Shown here piece by piece: positions 1-18,386 of a DNA stretch of 64,000 bases. Made by a program: the position numbers and the translations under genes. The notes under the pieces were generated by a model. The model saw only the letters and a program-made list of their open reading frames with translations, was not told where the DNA came from and searched no databases. The DNA lies in assembly GCA_963969365.1 (NCBI GenBank), contig OZ017751.1, forward strand, positions 1,302,001 to 1,366,000, given 5' to 3'. The first letter of the stretch is position 1. Each line of letters begins with the position of its first letter. Source of the stretch: Asterochloris sp. CNOR1. Lineage: Eukaryota > Chlorophyta > Trebouxiophyceae > Trebouxiales > Trebouxiaceae.

Positions 1-1429
1 CTCAGCAGCAGGGCCAGGCAGGGCACGCATGTCACCAGGCCAACCATCAAGCAATACAGCAAAATGGTGCAAGCCAGCCAGCAGGCGTGGGTCCTGCTCA
101 GGAGCATCCGCAACTCTCACCTGGAGAGAAGGCCTGAGCCTGCCCATCGTCGTCCACAAAGACTGTGTGCGTGTTGCGGGCCGCTGTGCCAATGAAGTGC
201 AGCTCAGACCGCAATCTCTCCAGCTTCTGCAGCCAGGGCACACTGCCTGAAGCACTTGCAGCTGCAGGGTGACACTGCAGATGCCAGGTGCAGCAACATA
301 TGTGGATTGCATAGGGGAAGCATGGATGGCCAGCTTCTGCGGCCAGGGCATGCACTTCAGCAGCCCTTACACAGCGACCAAGGCTGATCTGAACAGAGGA
401 GCAACCATGCAGTGCCTCAGCGGTGTCTGCAACACCAATGTGGCCAACATCCAGGCATACCAGCAGGTGTGCAGCAGGCATAGCATGGCTGAGGCCCACC
501 ACAGAAGAGGCGAGCAATGCTTCACCCACAAAAAGCACTCATGCTGGAGGCAGCGCCCACCTTGGCCTCAGCCTGAGCTTGCAGGGCAATGTGCTTGACG
601 TCCTGGGTCTTCATGAGCCTCAGCTCCTCCTGGGTGTACTTGTTGGCCTTCTCCCTGCATGCATGCCCCGCTTGATGATGCAGAGCGGCAGGCACTAAGC
701 CCATTCAAGCAGAGTGTGCCTCCTGCCAGAAAATGCTGGAGTGCTCATGCAGAGCAGCGGGCAAGGCCACGAGACTGGCGGCAGCAAAGGTCTGGCCACT
801 CTTCAAGCGTTGTACCTGTGGGAATGGGTAGGAGGGTGCTGCCACAGCCTACTGGGGACCTCTGGGGGACCTGTGGCAGTGCCGAGGGCCCAACTGCATC
901 TGCCGTGACCAAGCAGGGCACTCACCCAACCTGGTGCACCCCTTCCTTTGTCCGGGCGTTTTGCATGGCATGGTAGAACTCGTCAGGGTTGCGCTCCTCA
1001 GCCTTGCGCCGCGCACTCTGCAGATGCAGGCAGACCCTTCATCATTGAGCCTCTGCAGCATGGGCCAGGCACTGACTGACTCAGGAGGAGGTCACGGACG
1101 GCCCATGGTGATTATTGCAATGCAGCACATGAAGTGAAAGGTGAAATGCCCCATGGGTTCTGCAGTGCTCAGGGCTGACCTGTAGAGTCCCCTCCTTCCT
1201 GTGAAAGTCCTTAGCGCGCTGCAAATAGTCCTTTTTCTTCTCCAGCAAGCCAAATTTGCGCCTATCACTCCTGCAGTATCAGAGAAAACTGAGCACCAAA
1301 CTGACAACTGTGCTGCAGGGCCAGGATCAACCACAGCTGCAAAGCATGCAGACCAACTCAGCTCCGGACTTACGGCTGAGACCTCTCCTTGTGGGTCTTG
1401 CGCTTGACAGCATTCTTGAGGGTTCCCAT
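1..1429 (-). CDS. UTP11: UTP11, U3 snoRNA-associated protein (SSU processome), 3' part cut by window edge
   Basis: Predicted nucleolar component of the small-subunit processome, acting in 18S pre-rRNA processing. Five exons are visible on the minus strand: 1374-1429, 1180-1270, 926-1017, 561-654 and 121-226; phases agree at every junction and give about 146 residues. The ATG at 1429 opens a basic N-terminus (MGTLKNAVKRKTHKERSQP) typical of the family, followed by FGLLEKKKDYLQRAKDF, AEERNPDEFYHAMQ, YTQEELRLMKTQDVKHIA and LERLRSELHFIG, in the order seen in human and plant UTP11. The last visible exon ends with a gtgag donor at 120, so the C-terminal third lies before base 1. The gene is divergent from TOC75, with about 200 bases between the two start codons. 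Family recognition is confident; the exact exon 2 acceptor was chosen because it preserves the usual length. Confidence 0.93.
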
Positions 1430-1631
1430 CTGCGCTGAGGTATGTGTGTAATCTGCCCGAGCCAGAACAGGCTGCAATTTAGGTCACCGAGACTGCAATC
1501 AAGCACCGGCACACGACCACCTCCGAGATCTGGCATAGCAGCTTGCCCTGTGCTGAGCAGCAAGACCGTGGTCAGGTCGCACAGGCTGCCGCCGGACACT
1601 CTTGCCGAGTGCGGCTCGCTGCAGGCTGGCA
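1430..1631. promoter_or_regulatory. Shared UTP11/TOC75 divergent upstream region
   Basis: Only about 200 bases separate the UTP11 ATG (minus, 1429) from the chosen TOC75 ATG (plus, 1632), so both promoters and 5' UTRs must lie here or overlap into the genes. I see no TATA box or other clear motif. Calling it a bidirectional promoter is inference from spacing. Confidence 0.5.
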
Positions 1632-4600
1632 ATGCCAGTTGTAGGCTGCAGCTGCACAGGCCCACTTCTGAGCTCTGGGCCTGTGTCAAGCCGAGCAGCT
1701 AAGAGTTCTCCCAGACAATCATGCCTTCAGCGGCATGTACCCAGCAAGTCCTGTAGGCGCCAGCGCTGGCAGCACAGGCATGGCGTGGTCAACATGTCCA
1801 GCATGCACACGTCTGATGGAACGGTGCCCTGCAACAGAAGCCGCAGGCACCATGCAGCTCGCTGGCAACCTTTAGCAGAGCTGCATGCCAGCGCGCTCTC
1901 TGGTACATCGCTGGCCATAGCTGTGCCTGCTCTCTGGAGCCTCGGCGGTGGCGGCAACCCAGGAGGCACCGGAGGCTCGGGAGGTGGTGGTGGGGGCAGT
2001 GGGGGCTCTGGCCCAGGTGAGAGCAGACTCTGGAACCATGTGCAGTAGTGCAATGCCCGCCGCCCTCCTGGGCATCGTTGGCTTGAGAGTGTCAAGCTGC
2101 ATGTATCAGCCCGGTGGCTGGCGGTCGACACGAACGGCAGCATGTGGCGATCATCTCAGGCAAGTTGCAGCTGATTCAGGCAGTTTGCATGAGCAAACAG
2201 CTTGCAGCAGGGAGGAGAGTGAGAAGGGGCACTGCAGGGCCTGCACGCATGTCACCCACTGAGCTTGCACAGCGCACTTCACAATTGGGGACAGCTGGAG
2301 ATCACATCATCAATCAGCCACCAGCAGCAGGCTGACCACAAAACAGCCTACCTGAAGGATCAAAGAGCCTGCATGCATGCCAGCAACTCACCTCACACAG
2401 CATACCCTGCAGGTGTGGCCGCCTGGGGTCCACATCAGGATCTCAACCACCAGCACCTTGTGTAGTGCTGCATCAGGCCACCTGCAGCATCACAGAGCAC
2501 TCAGGCAGTGCACCCTGCAGGTGGCGATAGCGGCGACATCAACCACCAGCAACATCCTGTCTACGAGCTTGCAGCAGGCGAAGAGGACGATGACGAATAC
2601 GAGACAGAGTCTGATGAGGAGGCTGAGGTGGGGGCGGGCCTGTAGCAAAGAGCGAATTGTTTGCGGCTGTACACATGACTTGGTGGTGGGCATAAAGTTG
2701 CTGCACTGCTGCCAGGGTGTTCTCGCGGGCAGCATTTGACGAGTGTAGCGCTCACATCTGGCTGATGGAGGGCACAGATGAGGTGGGACTGGTCACAAAT
2801 GAGTGGGCTTGGGCCTGCGTGTGGTCTTGCATCCTTGGCTGAGGAGACTTTGGATTGAGTGACTGGAGTGGGCAGTCAGATGCTGCTGGCTGGGGCGGTG
2901 TGTGTGGAACAGGGAAAAGGTGAGGTGAATTGTTGGTCTTCAATTTATAAGGGATGCCATTCCCCAAGTCTGTATCATGCTGCAGGTTGCCATGCAGCTG
3001 TGCACCCCTCATGCCTGCCTGGCAATCTTGCAGTGGGCGCATTAGTTGCTTGCAATGTGCTGTTCCAGGGACAGCAAATTGCAGCATGCAGAGATCGCCA
3101 GGTTGTCATTGATCCCCAGACGCAACCTCTATTCTGACTCCTCGCGCCTGCTCAGGTTGGGAGCAGGCTCTGTGGAAAGTCAGCTGTGATGCTTCTCTAG
3201 CACTGGACGTCTCTCTGCTTGCACTTGCTGACTGCTGTTACTGGATGCTGTTGGCCACTGGAGGCCTGCTGGTGCTGGGTGTGCAATCTGCAGGAGGTCT
3301 TCTCCAAGGTGATCATGCAGATGCATGCCCAGTCACCAGCTGCTCACTGAGGCTGCTGGCTGCCTCTGCAGGAGGCCACCGGTGGCACTGCAGAGGATGA
3401 TGACGATGACTCGGACGCCAACGAGGATGACGACGAGTTCGACAGCGACGTTGAGTCAGAGGAGCCCATGGTTGACGAAGAGGAGGCCCGACCCAAGAAG
3501 CCAAGTGAGCGCTTGCCCACCTGTGAATCCCAGCCCTGGAGTCAGGCACCTCACAGGTGCTCAGTCGTCAGAGAGCATGCAGACAGTTGAGAGAAGGCCC
3601 TGGAGCCCCGTACCACAAGAAGGCCCATCTCTATGCATTTGAGAGGCACACATAGGGTGGGCGTCCTGGGCAAAGCCACAAGGTCACTGCAAACCAGAAG
3701 TCTGATTGTGTGCAACCCAAGACACACATGTCCAAGATATTTGCAGTGTGGTGGGCAGCTGCTTGCAGCACTTTCAGGTCGCCTGAATGTGGAGTACGCT
3801 GTGGTTGTTGCAAGGGCAGTCGGCAGCACATGCAGCAGGCTTCAAAGTGGGCGTGGCTGAACCTGATGAGCTTGGCAGCCTCTCCGTCTGCACCCAAATC
3901 ATGACAGCCGGGCATGAGAACCGTTAGCTGCATTCAGCTGTAAATGAAGTGCCGTGTCTGAGAGCTACTCAGCTTCAAGTCAACCACTGCAGGCTGCAAG
4001 GGCAAGTCAGTCTGTAATGCACGCAGCGGAGGCACTTCTGTTCACACAGGGGTGGCCAATCACCTTTACCACCATTGGGTGCCATAAATTACATGGCGTG
4101 CCAGCCTTGCTGCAGGGGTCAAGGGGCAGGTGGCGGAGATCCAAGTCAGGGGCTGTGATGACCAAGACACAATCGTGAGCAGCATGTCTGTCCTGGGATG
4201 TCCTGGCCTGTTGCCTGCCGCTGCTGCTGACACTATGCAGAGGGTGCCTGCAGCGGATGAGCTCTCACTGCTGCTGGCATCTCACCTGCAGTGTCTTGCC
4301 CTCACCAGCTTACCTGCAGTGGCCTGCTTGCTGCTGCTGGCATCTCACCTGCAATGGTGTGCTTGCGCCTCCTGCCTGTGGTGGCCTGGTTGCAGCTGGC
4401 ATGCAGGCCTGCTTGCTGCTGCTGGCATCATACTTCCAATGGCTGAAACAATGGCAGCTGCGGGCAATTGGCAGATGCTGCCTGCTATGGTGTGCTCCAG
4501 CTGTTGGGTCACCTTCCAGCAGTCATACGTTGCGCAGGGCTCCACATCGACACAGCTGCCAGCAGTGACACGTGTCATCACCTTCAACAAATTTGAAGGT

Positions 4601-7600
4601 CAAGTCAGTCCATCCTGCCTCACACAAGAGCAATGGAGCTCAACCCATCTTCTGATCCTCCTTTCTGCAGGCTCAAACAATGGTGACCCCCAACTTGTCG
4701 TGCTCCACATCACTGCTACTGATGTTCTCCTGCAGGACGAGACAGCCACCTTTCAACTGGCTGTAGGCTCAGTAGCCGCTTAATTGCCAGAGGGGATCAT
4801 GCCCCAATCTCACTCACTGGTAAACCCTGTACCCTCTCCCTGCAGGATGAGATCATGACGATGTACTTCCCTGAGCTCGAGAAGGGCAAAGTCGTCACTC
4901 CTGAGGAGCTGGCAGCATCGTCCAGGATGGCTGCTGAGTGAGTGGCCTGGGGGGACATGCTGCCACAGGGCTTCATGCTGGCCTCAGAAGGACAGCTGTG
5001 CACAGAGACTCAGGGGGATCACCAGCAATGCAGCTGCTTTGAGTGCGAGGCATGGGTCGGCTTCTGTCTCATGTGGGATCTGCCTGCCGGTCTGCATGGC
5101 CCCAATTGTTGTGTCCCACGGCCAAATTGCTTGCCGTATCACCCCTATTATCTCTCATGATGCATGCGCATGCACAGCCAGGTACCTCACCTCAAGCCTT
5201 TCACTGTAGCTATGGCAGCTCAAACTGTTTTGACAATACATTTGCATGCTGAGCAGGAACGGCACCCCCATCACTGCAAAAATGACAGAGGACGGTGTGG
5301 TGCGCATCAACATTCCTGGTCTCAGCTCAAAGGAGAAGCTGAGGTCTCTAGAGGTGGGCACCGCTGCAGGTACTGTGAAGCCCTATGCTGCTGGCTTGGA
5401 CCATAGCGTTTCTGAAGGAAGCGTTGCTCATTCTGTTTGATATCGATATATTGGTCACCCTACCAGAGGCTCCTGCTTCCTGAGGCCTGGCACTGCATGT
5501 CCCTAGTGTGCTCATGGGAACCAAGGCTTTTCCTCTGGTGGCTGCCCAAGACACTAATGCACAGCTTGCTGTGCTTTGACGCTGCTATGGGAAAGTTGAT
5601 GCGCAGGTCGCGGCTGAAGTGCCAAAGTTTGCTCGGGCCCCTGTAGCAGTAATCACCAGCTGTGGCTGGGCCAGTGCTGCTGGTGTGCAGGTGCTGTCTG
5701 ATTGATAATGGGAGCCTGAGCAGCATCTGTGAAACATGTCAGCATCACACCCTGCTTGCACTTGGCTGTTGTGCCAACTGTGCACAGTGCAGCTGTTGTG
5801 CTGGGATGAACACAAGAGGGCTTTTGGAGTGAGGCGTGCCTTGTCGCTTATCCCTTCAGCACAGCCAGGCCAGCCCTGCCCATCATTACTGCAGAGGCCC
5901 GGCTGTGAATTGTAAGCTCCCAGTCAATGCCTCGCTGCCTTTGCAGGTCAAGACGGTCAGTGACGGGGAGTCTATGATGCCAAAGTCGTTCGTCCAGCAG
6001 GTCATCCGCGAGCTGCCACTGGGCCCCAGGGGCGAGTTCACTGCCAGGTCCCACCGGATCCTGCAGGAAAGAATTCGGGATTGGTGAGTCTCGTGCAGCC
6101 CTCAGCAGTGGCTCCCCAGCATGCATGCCAGCAGCAGCCATGTTTGTGCAGCTGCCTGCCCATTTATTGTGCCTGGCTTGTCCAGCCTCAACATGACCCC
6201 GGCGGAATTGGTGCTAGCCTATTCTGCAGCAGCAGAGGGAGTGTTACAGCAGCATGCCCAACCTCTGTGCCCATGCTCCTGCAGGTACCAAGACCATGGA
6301 TTTGAGGCTGCAAGCGTGTATGCCTTTGAGGGCCTGGACACCGGACATGTGAGTCCCAACAGCTTGCTGTTGATCGTGCTGTACAGCTTTGACCGCTGTG
6401 TAGAGCTCAGGGCAGACACACAGATCCGTCCCGGCTGTGTTTGCGGGAGGGCGATGCAGATTCCTTGGGGCCACCCCAGCACAGCAGCTGCTGCAAAGGC
6501 TGCACTGGCAGGCTGTATTGCACAAGCACAGCGATGCACTGGCCTGCAAATGTTCTGCACACCACAGGTCCTGCGGCAAGACACCCGGCAGGCAGCGCCC
6601 GCAGCTCTTCAGGCACTGTCTGCGCCTCTGCCGCTTCCTTGAGCTAACTGCGTCATGGGTGCTGCTGCCGGGCCTTTGCCATCACCACGTCGGTGCTGCA
6701 GGTGGTTGCCCGCGTGGTCGAGCCCAGGATCTCAGACATCACCATTGAGCGAATTGATGATTCCGACAGACCTGTGCCCAGCGGTATCTACCCTGACTCT
6801 GTCTACACCCGCGAAATCAGCTCGTACTTCAAGGTAAGACGTCCAGAGCTCATTTGCAGCCCAGAGTGGTAGATGCTGCATAAAGGGCATGTTGTGATCA
6901 CCTCGAATGTCATTGTTTCACCCACTGTCCTCATGGCCAGCATTTTCGATGGTCATGAGTGATATTGCCATGCCTGGCTTGGAGTCAGGCAACATCAGCC
7001 TTCAGGCTGCTGCTGCCCTGAGGCTGACCTGGTCTGTGGCGTCAGCCAAGTGCCTGCAAGCAGCACATGCAGGCGCCATACTCACACCGTCTACAGAGAG
7101 CTGACAAATCCTGCCTGCTGGTGCCTGCAGCCGGGAAGGCCCTACATGTCAGACGATGTGAAGAGGTGCTTCCGCGACCTGCTGGGCGCTGGGCTGATTG
7201 AGAGTGCTGGGGTGAGTGAAGTCGCCCCAGGTGGCACGGCATGCTGCTGGCTGCGCCTTGTGCAACCCGTCGACTCCAGGCTGAGCATCCCTGGCATCTG
7301 GCAATGCAGAAGGGTTTAGGGTTTAGGGGTTTAGGGTTTAGGCACCTATGCCTGCAGCAAGAGGCTTCAGGGCGCCCAAGCACTGGCAGAACACCCTGAG
7401 CCTAGCACAAGCTGCCTCAGATGAGTGCCCACCCGAGCTACACACTGCCTGCTGCAATCAGACCGCTGTCAGTCCGAGGCCCTGAGATGCAACAGCTTCC
7501 TGTTGCCCCCCTGTGTGGCAGCCTCTGTGACACCTCATGTTGTCAGATGTCATGCTGGCGACGGGGTCAGCCTGGCTGTGCTTTGCAGATTGCGATAGAG

Positions 7601-10600
7601 GGCAGCAAAGGCAGTCCCACGGCCGACTCCTATGTTCTGACCCTCCAAGTGCGGGAGCGCCCCGCGCAAAGCACAGATGTCATGGTGGAGTGGCCAGCCG
7701 AGTGGAAGCAGGGGCCTGGCAAGCTGCGCTTCCCCTGGCTGGGGGCCGCCATCCCTGGCATGGAGGTCAGCAATGCTGCTGTGTCATTGGGGTATCCATT
7801 CGTGCACCACCAGGGACACACTTACGATTCAATCGTTGGGCCGCAGCTGTGGCCTGCTATCTCTCACAATAATGTGACTGGGCAATGCTGCTGTCTGCTC
7901 TCAGGTCCTGAAGAAGCACACCAGATGCCGGGCAGCGTTGCATGGATATTAGTCAGACTGCTGTGTCTAGGGCATACAGCGTCTTCATCCAGTCCTGCCC
8001 GGTCTGCCTGGGACGCACCAGCTGCAGAGCAGCAGTGCGGTGTTGTGCCTGTGCCCCGAAACAGCTAAATGGGAAGGCCACTTGCATAGCTGTGCCAAGC
8101 AGGCATCTGCATACACTGTGACCTCTGCAGGCCTGACTTTGCACCATGTGCTCTTTCAGCCAGTTACTATAGTTCCAGTGTGCCTCAAGTACATCGGGCT
8201 GCCTGGCTGCTTGGTCAAGTCAGCACCCCCCCAGAGCCCTGGAGTGCTGTCTGCTGATGTGCCTGCCTGCTGGCTCACAACAAACAAAGTGCCACTCTGC
8301 CTGCAGGTCAACTATGAGAACCGGCGCCTGGGGGGCAGGGACCAGCAGCTGAGCTGCCATGTGGCCAGCCCCCCCCTGAACCAGGCCACCTGGGACTCTC
8401 TTGACTTCACCGTGAGCTGCTGCACACTTGCAGCACCCTGTGGGCAGGCAGTGTGCCAGGCCTGAGCATGGCCAGGTCACTGCACAACTGGGACTGCAGA
8501 TTTGCAGCACTGCACACCTTCAGCACTGTGTGGGCATGGCGTTTTGCATGCCCATGCATGCCCAGGTCACCCCCAATGCCAGGTCTCCTGAGACCTTCTT
8601 GCTGCCAGCATGGCATGTGCCAGGTGTTGGTTGCACAGCTCTGCCTGTACTCACTGCGCTGTGCAGGCATGGAACTGCATGCATTCTGCGCCAGTGGTCC
8701 CTGGCAACCTGCGCGGAGTCCAGCAGGAGGCTCTGGCCTTGTGTGTGCTCTGTGCTGTGCGGGCCCTGCACAACCTCTCCTGAGCTGCAAGTGGCTTGGC
8801 TTATGCAGGTTGACTGGAAGGCACCCTTTGTACGCGGGAACAGCGACCCCAACCGGCTTGCCCGTGTGGCTACCTTCTTCCGCAGCAACAAGCAGTCGCC
8901 AAACTTCATGGGTGAGAGCAGCCCCACCCCATGCCTGTGTGGGCGGTGGGTGTGCTTTGCTCAGTGTCGAAGCAGGCCCCTGGCTTGCCCCTGGGAGGCT
9001 GGCCAGCTGCTGCACAAGCTGTCCTTGCCCAGATTCGACGCAGTGCACCCGAGGTCAGCTCTACTGCAGCTTGCCTGTGCCTGTCTCTGCTTGAGCAAGC
9101 CTCCTCCCTGGGCAGGCCAATCTGACCCTGCCCTGCCAGTCTTGCACAGCTTCAATGCACCCTCTGCTGACTGCCAGTCTGCTCTGCCCTGCAGCGCGCC
9201 CAAACGATGGCTCTGCCCAGCCGTCCCCGCTGATGGTGGACCGCCGCGGCGTGCGATTTGGGTGGCAGGAGACCTACACGCGCAACTCCTCAGGCTTCCT
9301 GGGTGTTGTTGCGCATGAGGTGGGCTCCTGCCTCTGTGCCTGATTAAGCCTGCGTCTTGGCGTGCTTTTCCTGCATTATGAGCCAGCATTCAGCTAGACT
9401 TCCTGGGCTTTGCTTCACACGTGATGGGGCTGTGCTGCCCCATGCTGCTCCGTCTGCTGGGGATGCTGGGCGCCTGACCTTACTGGTGTGGAGCAGCCAG
9501 ATGTGAGCTGTGGGGCGGGAATGAAGTCCTGCCGACCAGACCCTGAAGGCAGTGCACTGCTCCTGGAGTGGCAGCCCTGAAGTCAAACCCCTTGCCCAGC
9601 GGAGGTGTTCATGTCAGATCAGCAGCAAGGAGCGTGGGCAAAGTACAGTCCATGCTGCTTAGATCAACACCAGCAGCTGGGCTGACGCCAACGCCCCCCT
9701 GCGCGCTGCAGGTGTCTGTGATCGACCAGCAGCAGGAGGGCAAGGTTTCCCATGCGATGCGGGTCACTCCTGGCTACGGTCAGGTCGAGCTGGGCCCGCC
9801 AGTGAACCTGTCAGGTGGCGACGTGGACCGCGTGGCCTTCCTGCAGGCCTCCCTGATCCGCGACACCACCTACCAGCACAACCAGAGCCCCCTGGGCGCC
9901 CGTGACATCTTCACGGTGGGCTGCCAGCCACACTGTAGACGACAGGTTCCTCTTTCGCGAGACGTTGCCGTCTGAATCTTGAGGCAACGGGAGGTGTCCC
10001 TGTGCTGTAACATGCCAAGCCTGAACTAGGTGTTGGCACAGGATGATATGCAGCTGCTTGTCTGAGGATGTGCTGCCTGGCTCATGGAGAGCTGAACAAG
10101 CTCCCTAGATCATGGCTTTGCTCGGCTGAGGCCCGAGCGGGCCCTCTAGGCGCACCTGCAGCGCTTCGTCAGGACCCCCTTAGACCATGCAGTCCGCAAT
10201 GCTCTGCAGGTGGAGCAGGGGCTAGGCATTGGGGCAGCCAAGTTGTTCAATCGCATGACCGTGGACTCCACGCGCTTTATCCACCTGCTGCCCAAGCGCT
10301 TCCGCACCAGCCGTCGTAGCCGCCAGATTGTGCCGACCCTGGTCCTGCATGGCCGGTAAGTGCTGCTGCATGGCGCCCTTCCGCAGCTGCGGCCATGGCA
10401 CCATGCTCAAGCAGCCTGTGCGTTACCTGCGCTGGCCAGAAAGGCAGGGCAGCGCTGTTACGTGCATCATGTGACACTCCCCACCCAGTGACTGCTACAG
10501 ACCCGCCCGGTCTGGACTCCAGGCTGGGGGTGGTGCTTGTGCTGATGCATGGGCATCATCTGACCTGTCAGTGCTGCCTGCTTGCCTGCTGCCTGTGGGA

Positions 10601-11433
10601 CAGGGTTCTGTGCGCAAACCGTGGCTGCTGCAGCTCAGTGCCTGCCTGCTATAGCTGAGCTCGTTGCTGCTGCCTGCATCGTGTGCACTTGCGGGAGTGC
10701 CTTTTTGTGTCAACACACTGCCTTCGGTCCTATTCCATTGTGATGGTTGCCTGCTGAGCGTACCATACAGTCCGCTGCTACTGCCTGCAGGGCGGGCACT
10801 TGCGTGGGGGACCTGGCCAACTATGATCTGTTCCCCATCGGTGGCCCCAACTCTGTGCGCGGTTTCAATGTCGGGGAGCTGGGCAGCGGGCGCTCCTTCC
10901 TGGAGGGTGCCGCCGAGCTGCGCCTGCCCCTCCCCAAGCTGTCCCAGCACATATACGGCTTCGTTGGCAAGTGCCTGTGCTTCTGCAGAGCAGCTGCTGG
11001 TGCTGCCTGCCTGACAGGGGCAGTTGAGGGCTTGCTTCTCAGGGCAGACTGGCAAGCTTCTTTGCTGCCAGGCCAGCTTGCTAGGCTGCCTCCATCAGGA
11101 GCAGCAGCTGCTGCGATGGCCACAAATTCATGATTTGCCCATACTGCATGGTTACGGACTTTCCTGTGTGCTCCAGGTGGTATCATCACATGCAGGAAGG
11201 GCTGCTGTGATGCCCCTTCTGCTGACTCTCTGGCTGCCTTGTTTGCAGAACATGGTCGGGATCTGGGAAGCTCCAAGCAGACGGATGGCAACCCCAGCCT
11301 CTGGCTGGGCAAGCCTGGGCGTGGCACAGCTGTTGGCACGGGCGTCCGCCTGGGCCCCTGCCGATTGGAAGTGACCAGGGATCTCACCGGCGGCAAGCCC
11401 ACCTGGTGGGCACAGTTTGGAGAGCGCTTCTAG
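1632..11433 (+). CDS. TOC75: TOC75, protein-import channel of the chloroplast outer envelope (Omp85 family)
   Basis: Beta-barrel channel of the TOC translocon. Eighteen exons: 1632-2016, 2521-2627, 3372-3504, 4116-4174, 4846-4937, 5257-5353, 5947-6083, 6285-6348, 6702-6833, 7131-7211, 7589-7765, 8307-8411, 8809-8911, 9195-9319, 9712-9915, 10210-10355, 10791-10966, 11249-11433. They join in frame to 835 aa. Layout: Ser/Arg/Cys-rich transit peptide (about 1-100), glycine-rich run (about 101-128, the envelope-retention signal known from land-plant Toc75), very acidic stretch (about 145-205), POTRA repeats (about 210-430), 16-strand-type barrel (about 440-835). The C-terminus carries GGPNSVRGFNVGELGSGRS, EHGRDLGSSK and a final FGERF, as in pea Toc75. 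Exon 17 uses a GC donor (GCAAGT at 10967). The start is the first ATG in the open frame. Small exon 4 was picked by phase and POTRA-like sequence and is the least certain. Confidence 0.95.
4255..4440. repeat. Imperfect tandem repeat in TOC75 intron 4
   Basis: The phrase ctgctgctggcatctcacct recurs about every 70 bases (near 4270, 4332 and, degraded, 4418), with intervening acctgcagtgg and gcctgcttg blocks. It lies wholly inside the intron between the exons ending at 4174 and starting at 4846. The copies contain acceptor-like ctgcag strings. Confidence 0.7.
7311..7342. repeat. Interstitial plant-type telomere repeat (TTTAGGG)n in TOC75 intron 10
   Basis: Four consecutive TTTAGGG-type units, one with an extra G, lie in the intron between exons 7131-7211 and 7589-7765. 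TTTAGGG is the usual telomere unit of land plants and many green algae. The run is too short and too internal to be a chromosome end; insertion during double-strand-break repair is a likely origin. Confidence 0.9.
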
Positions 11434-11835
11434 GCCTAGCGCTTGTGGACTGCACACCACCAGCCCGACTGCTGACCCTCCGCATCAGAACGAGCAGCTG
11501 CATGTGTGCTCTCAGTTGTGTTTGCATGCCATGGCCTGTGCAGCATGCCCTCCCCTCACGCTCAGAACACGTCTTCACCTCCTGTGCTAGATAATGGTCT
11601 GCAATGAAGTTGCTGAGAATGCATGTTAGTACATTGTCACCAAGACAGATTGATAACAGTAGCTGAGATGGCAGATGTTCAGGTGTGGCATCAGCAGGTA
11701 CAGGACTTGTGCAAGGGTTTGAATAACGGGCATACTTCAGCAAGAACTCAGTGACATTCGTGCCTGTATCACGGGACATCAGAGTAGTGAGGCACACAGT
11801 GTCCATACGTTCAGGAGGTTGGAACACCCCTCAGG
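11434..11835. other. Convergent 3' intergenic region between TOC75 and malic enzyme
   Basis: Four hundred bases between two converging stop codons. They should hold both 3' UTRs. I see no convincing ORF, and no TGTAA polyadenylation signal of the kind common in chlorophytes. Confidence 0.5.
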
Positions 11836-18132
<6,297 letters not shown>

Positions 18133-18386
18133 GCTTCAATGTATGAACTTCCCCTGCTGATCTTGACCTTTCAAGCCCTGACCAGATCAGCCTTGCCTTA
18201 TGCCCTTTTGAGGTACTCAAGACTGCTGCTGGCTAGGTTACTGGGCTGGTGGATGTCCAGGATTGTAACTCGATCTGATGACCCAGCTCAAAGCGGTGGT
18301 TAGCGGTGGGGACTTTAGATTCCGGTGTGTTCGGTTGCTCCGGGTGCAGCTCGAGAATTGGGGACGCTGAGCCCCGTTCTGGAGTC
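18133..18386. promoter_or_regulatory. Divergent upstream region of malic enzyme and the five-TM gene
   Basis: Two hundred and fifty-four bases separate the two start codons (minus 18132, plus 18387). Both 5' UTRs and promoters must fit here or overlap. An open frame continues upstream of 18387 without an ATG. No clear promoter element was recognised. Confidence 0.45.

Noticed and set aside
98-538. Long minus-strand open frame read as a single gene
   Set aside because: Only its last 35 residues match UTP11; the rest is intron read-through.
1948-2262. Plus-strand open frame overlapping the glycine-rich exon in another frame
   Set aside because: The poly-Gly frame joins correctly to TOC75; this frame is a shadow.
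8407-9048. 213-aa minus-strand open frame
   Set aside because: It lies opposite TOC75 exons and introns and has no recognisable family; GC-rich DNA yields such shadows.
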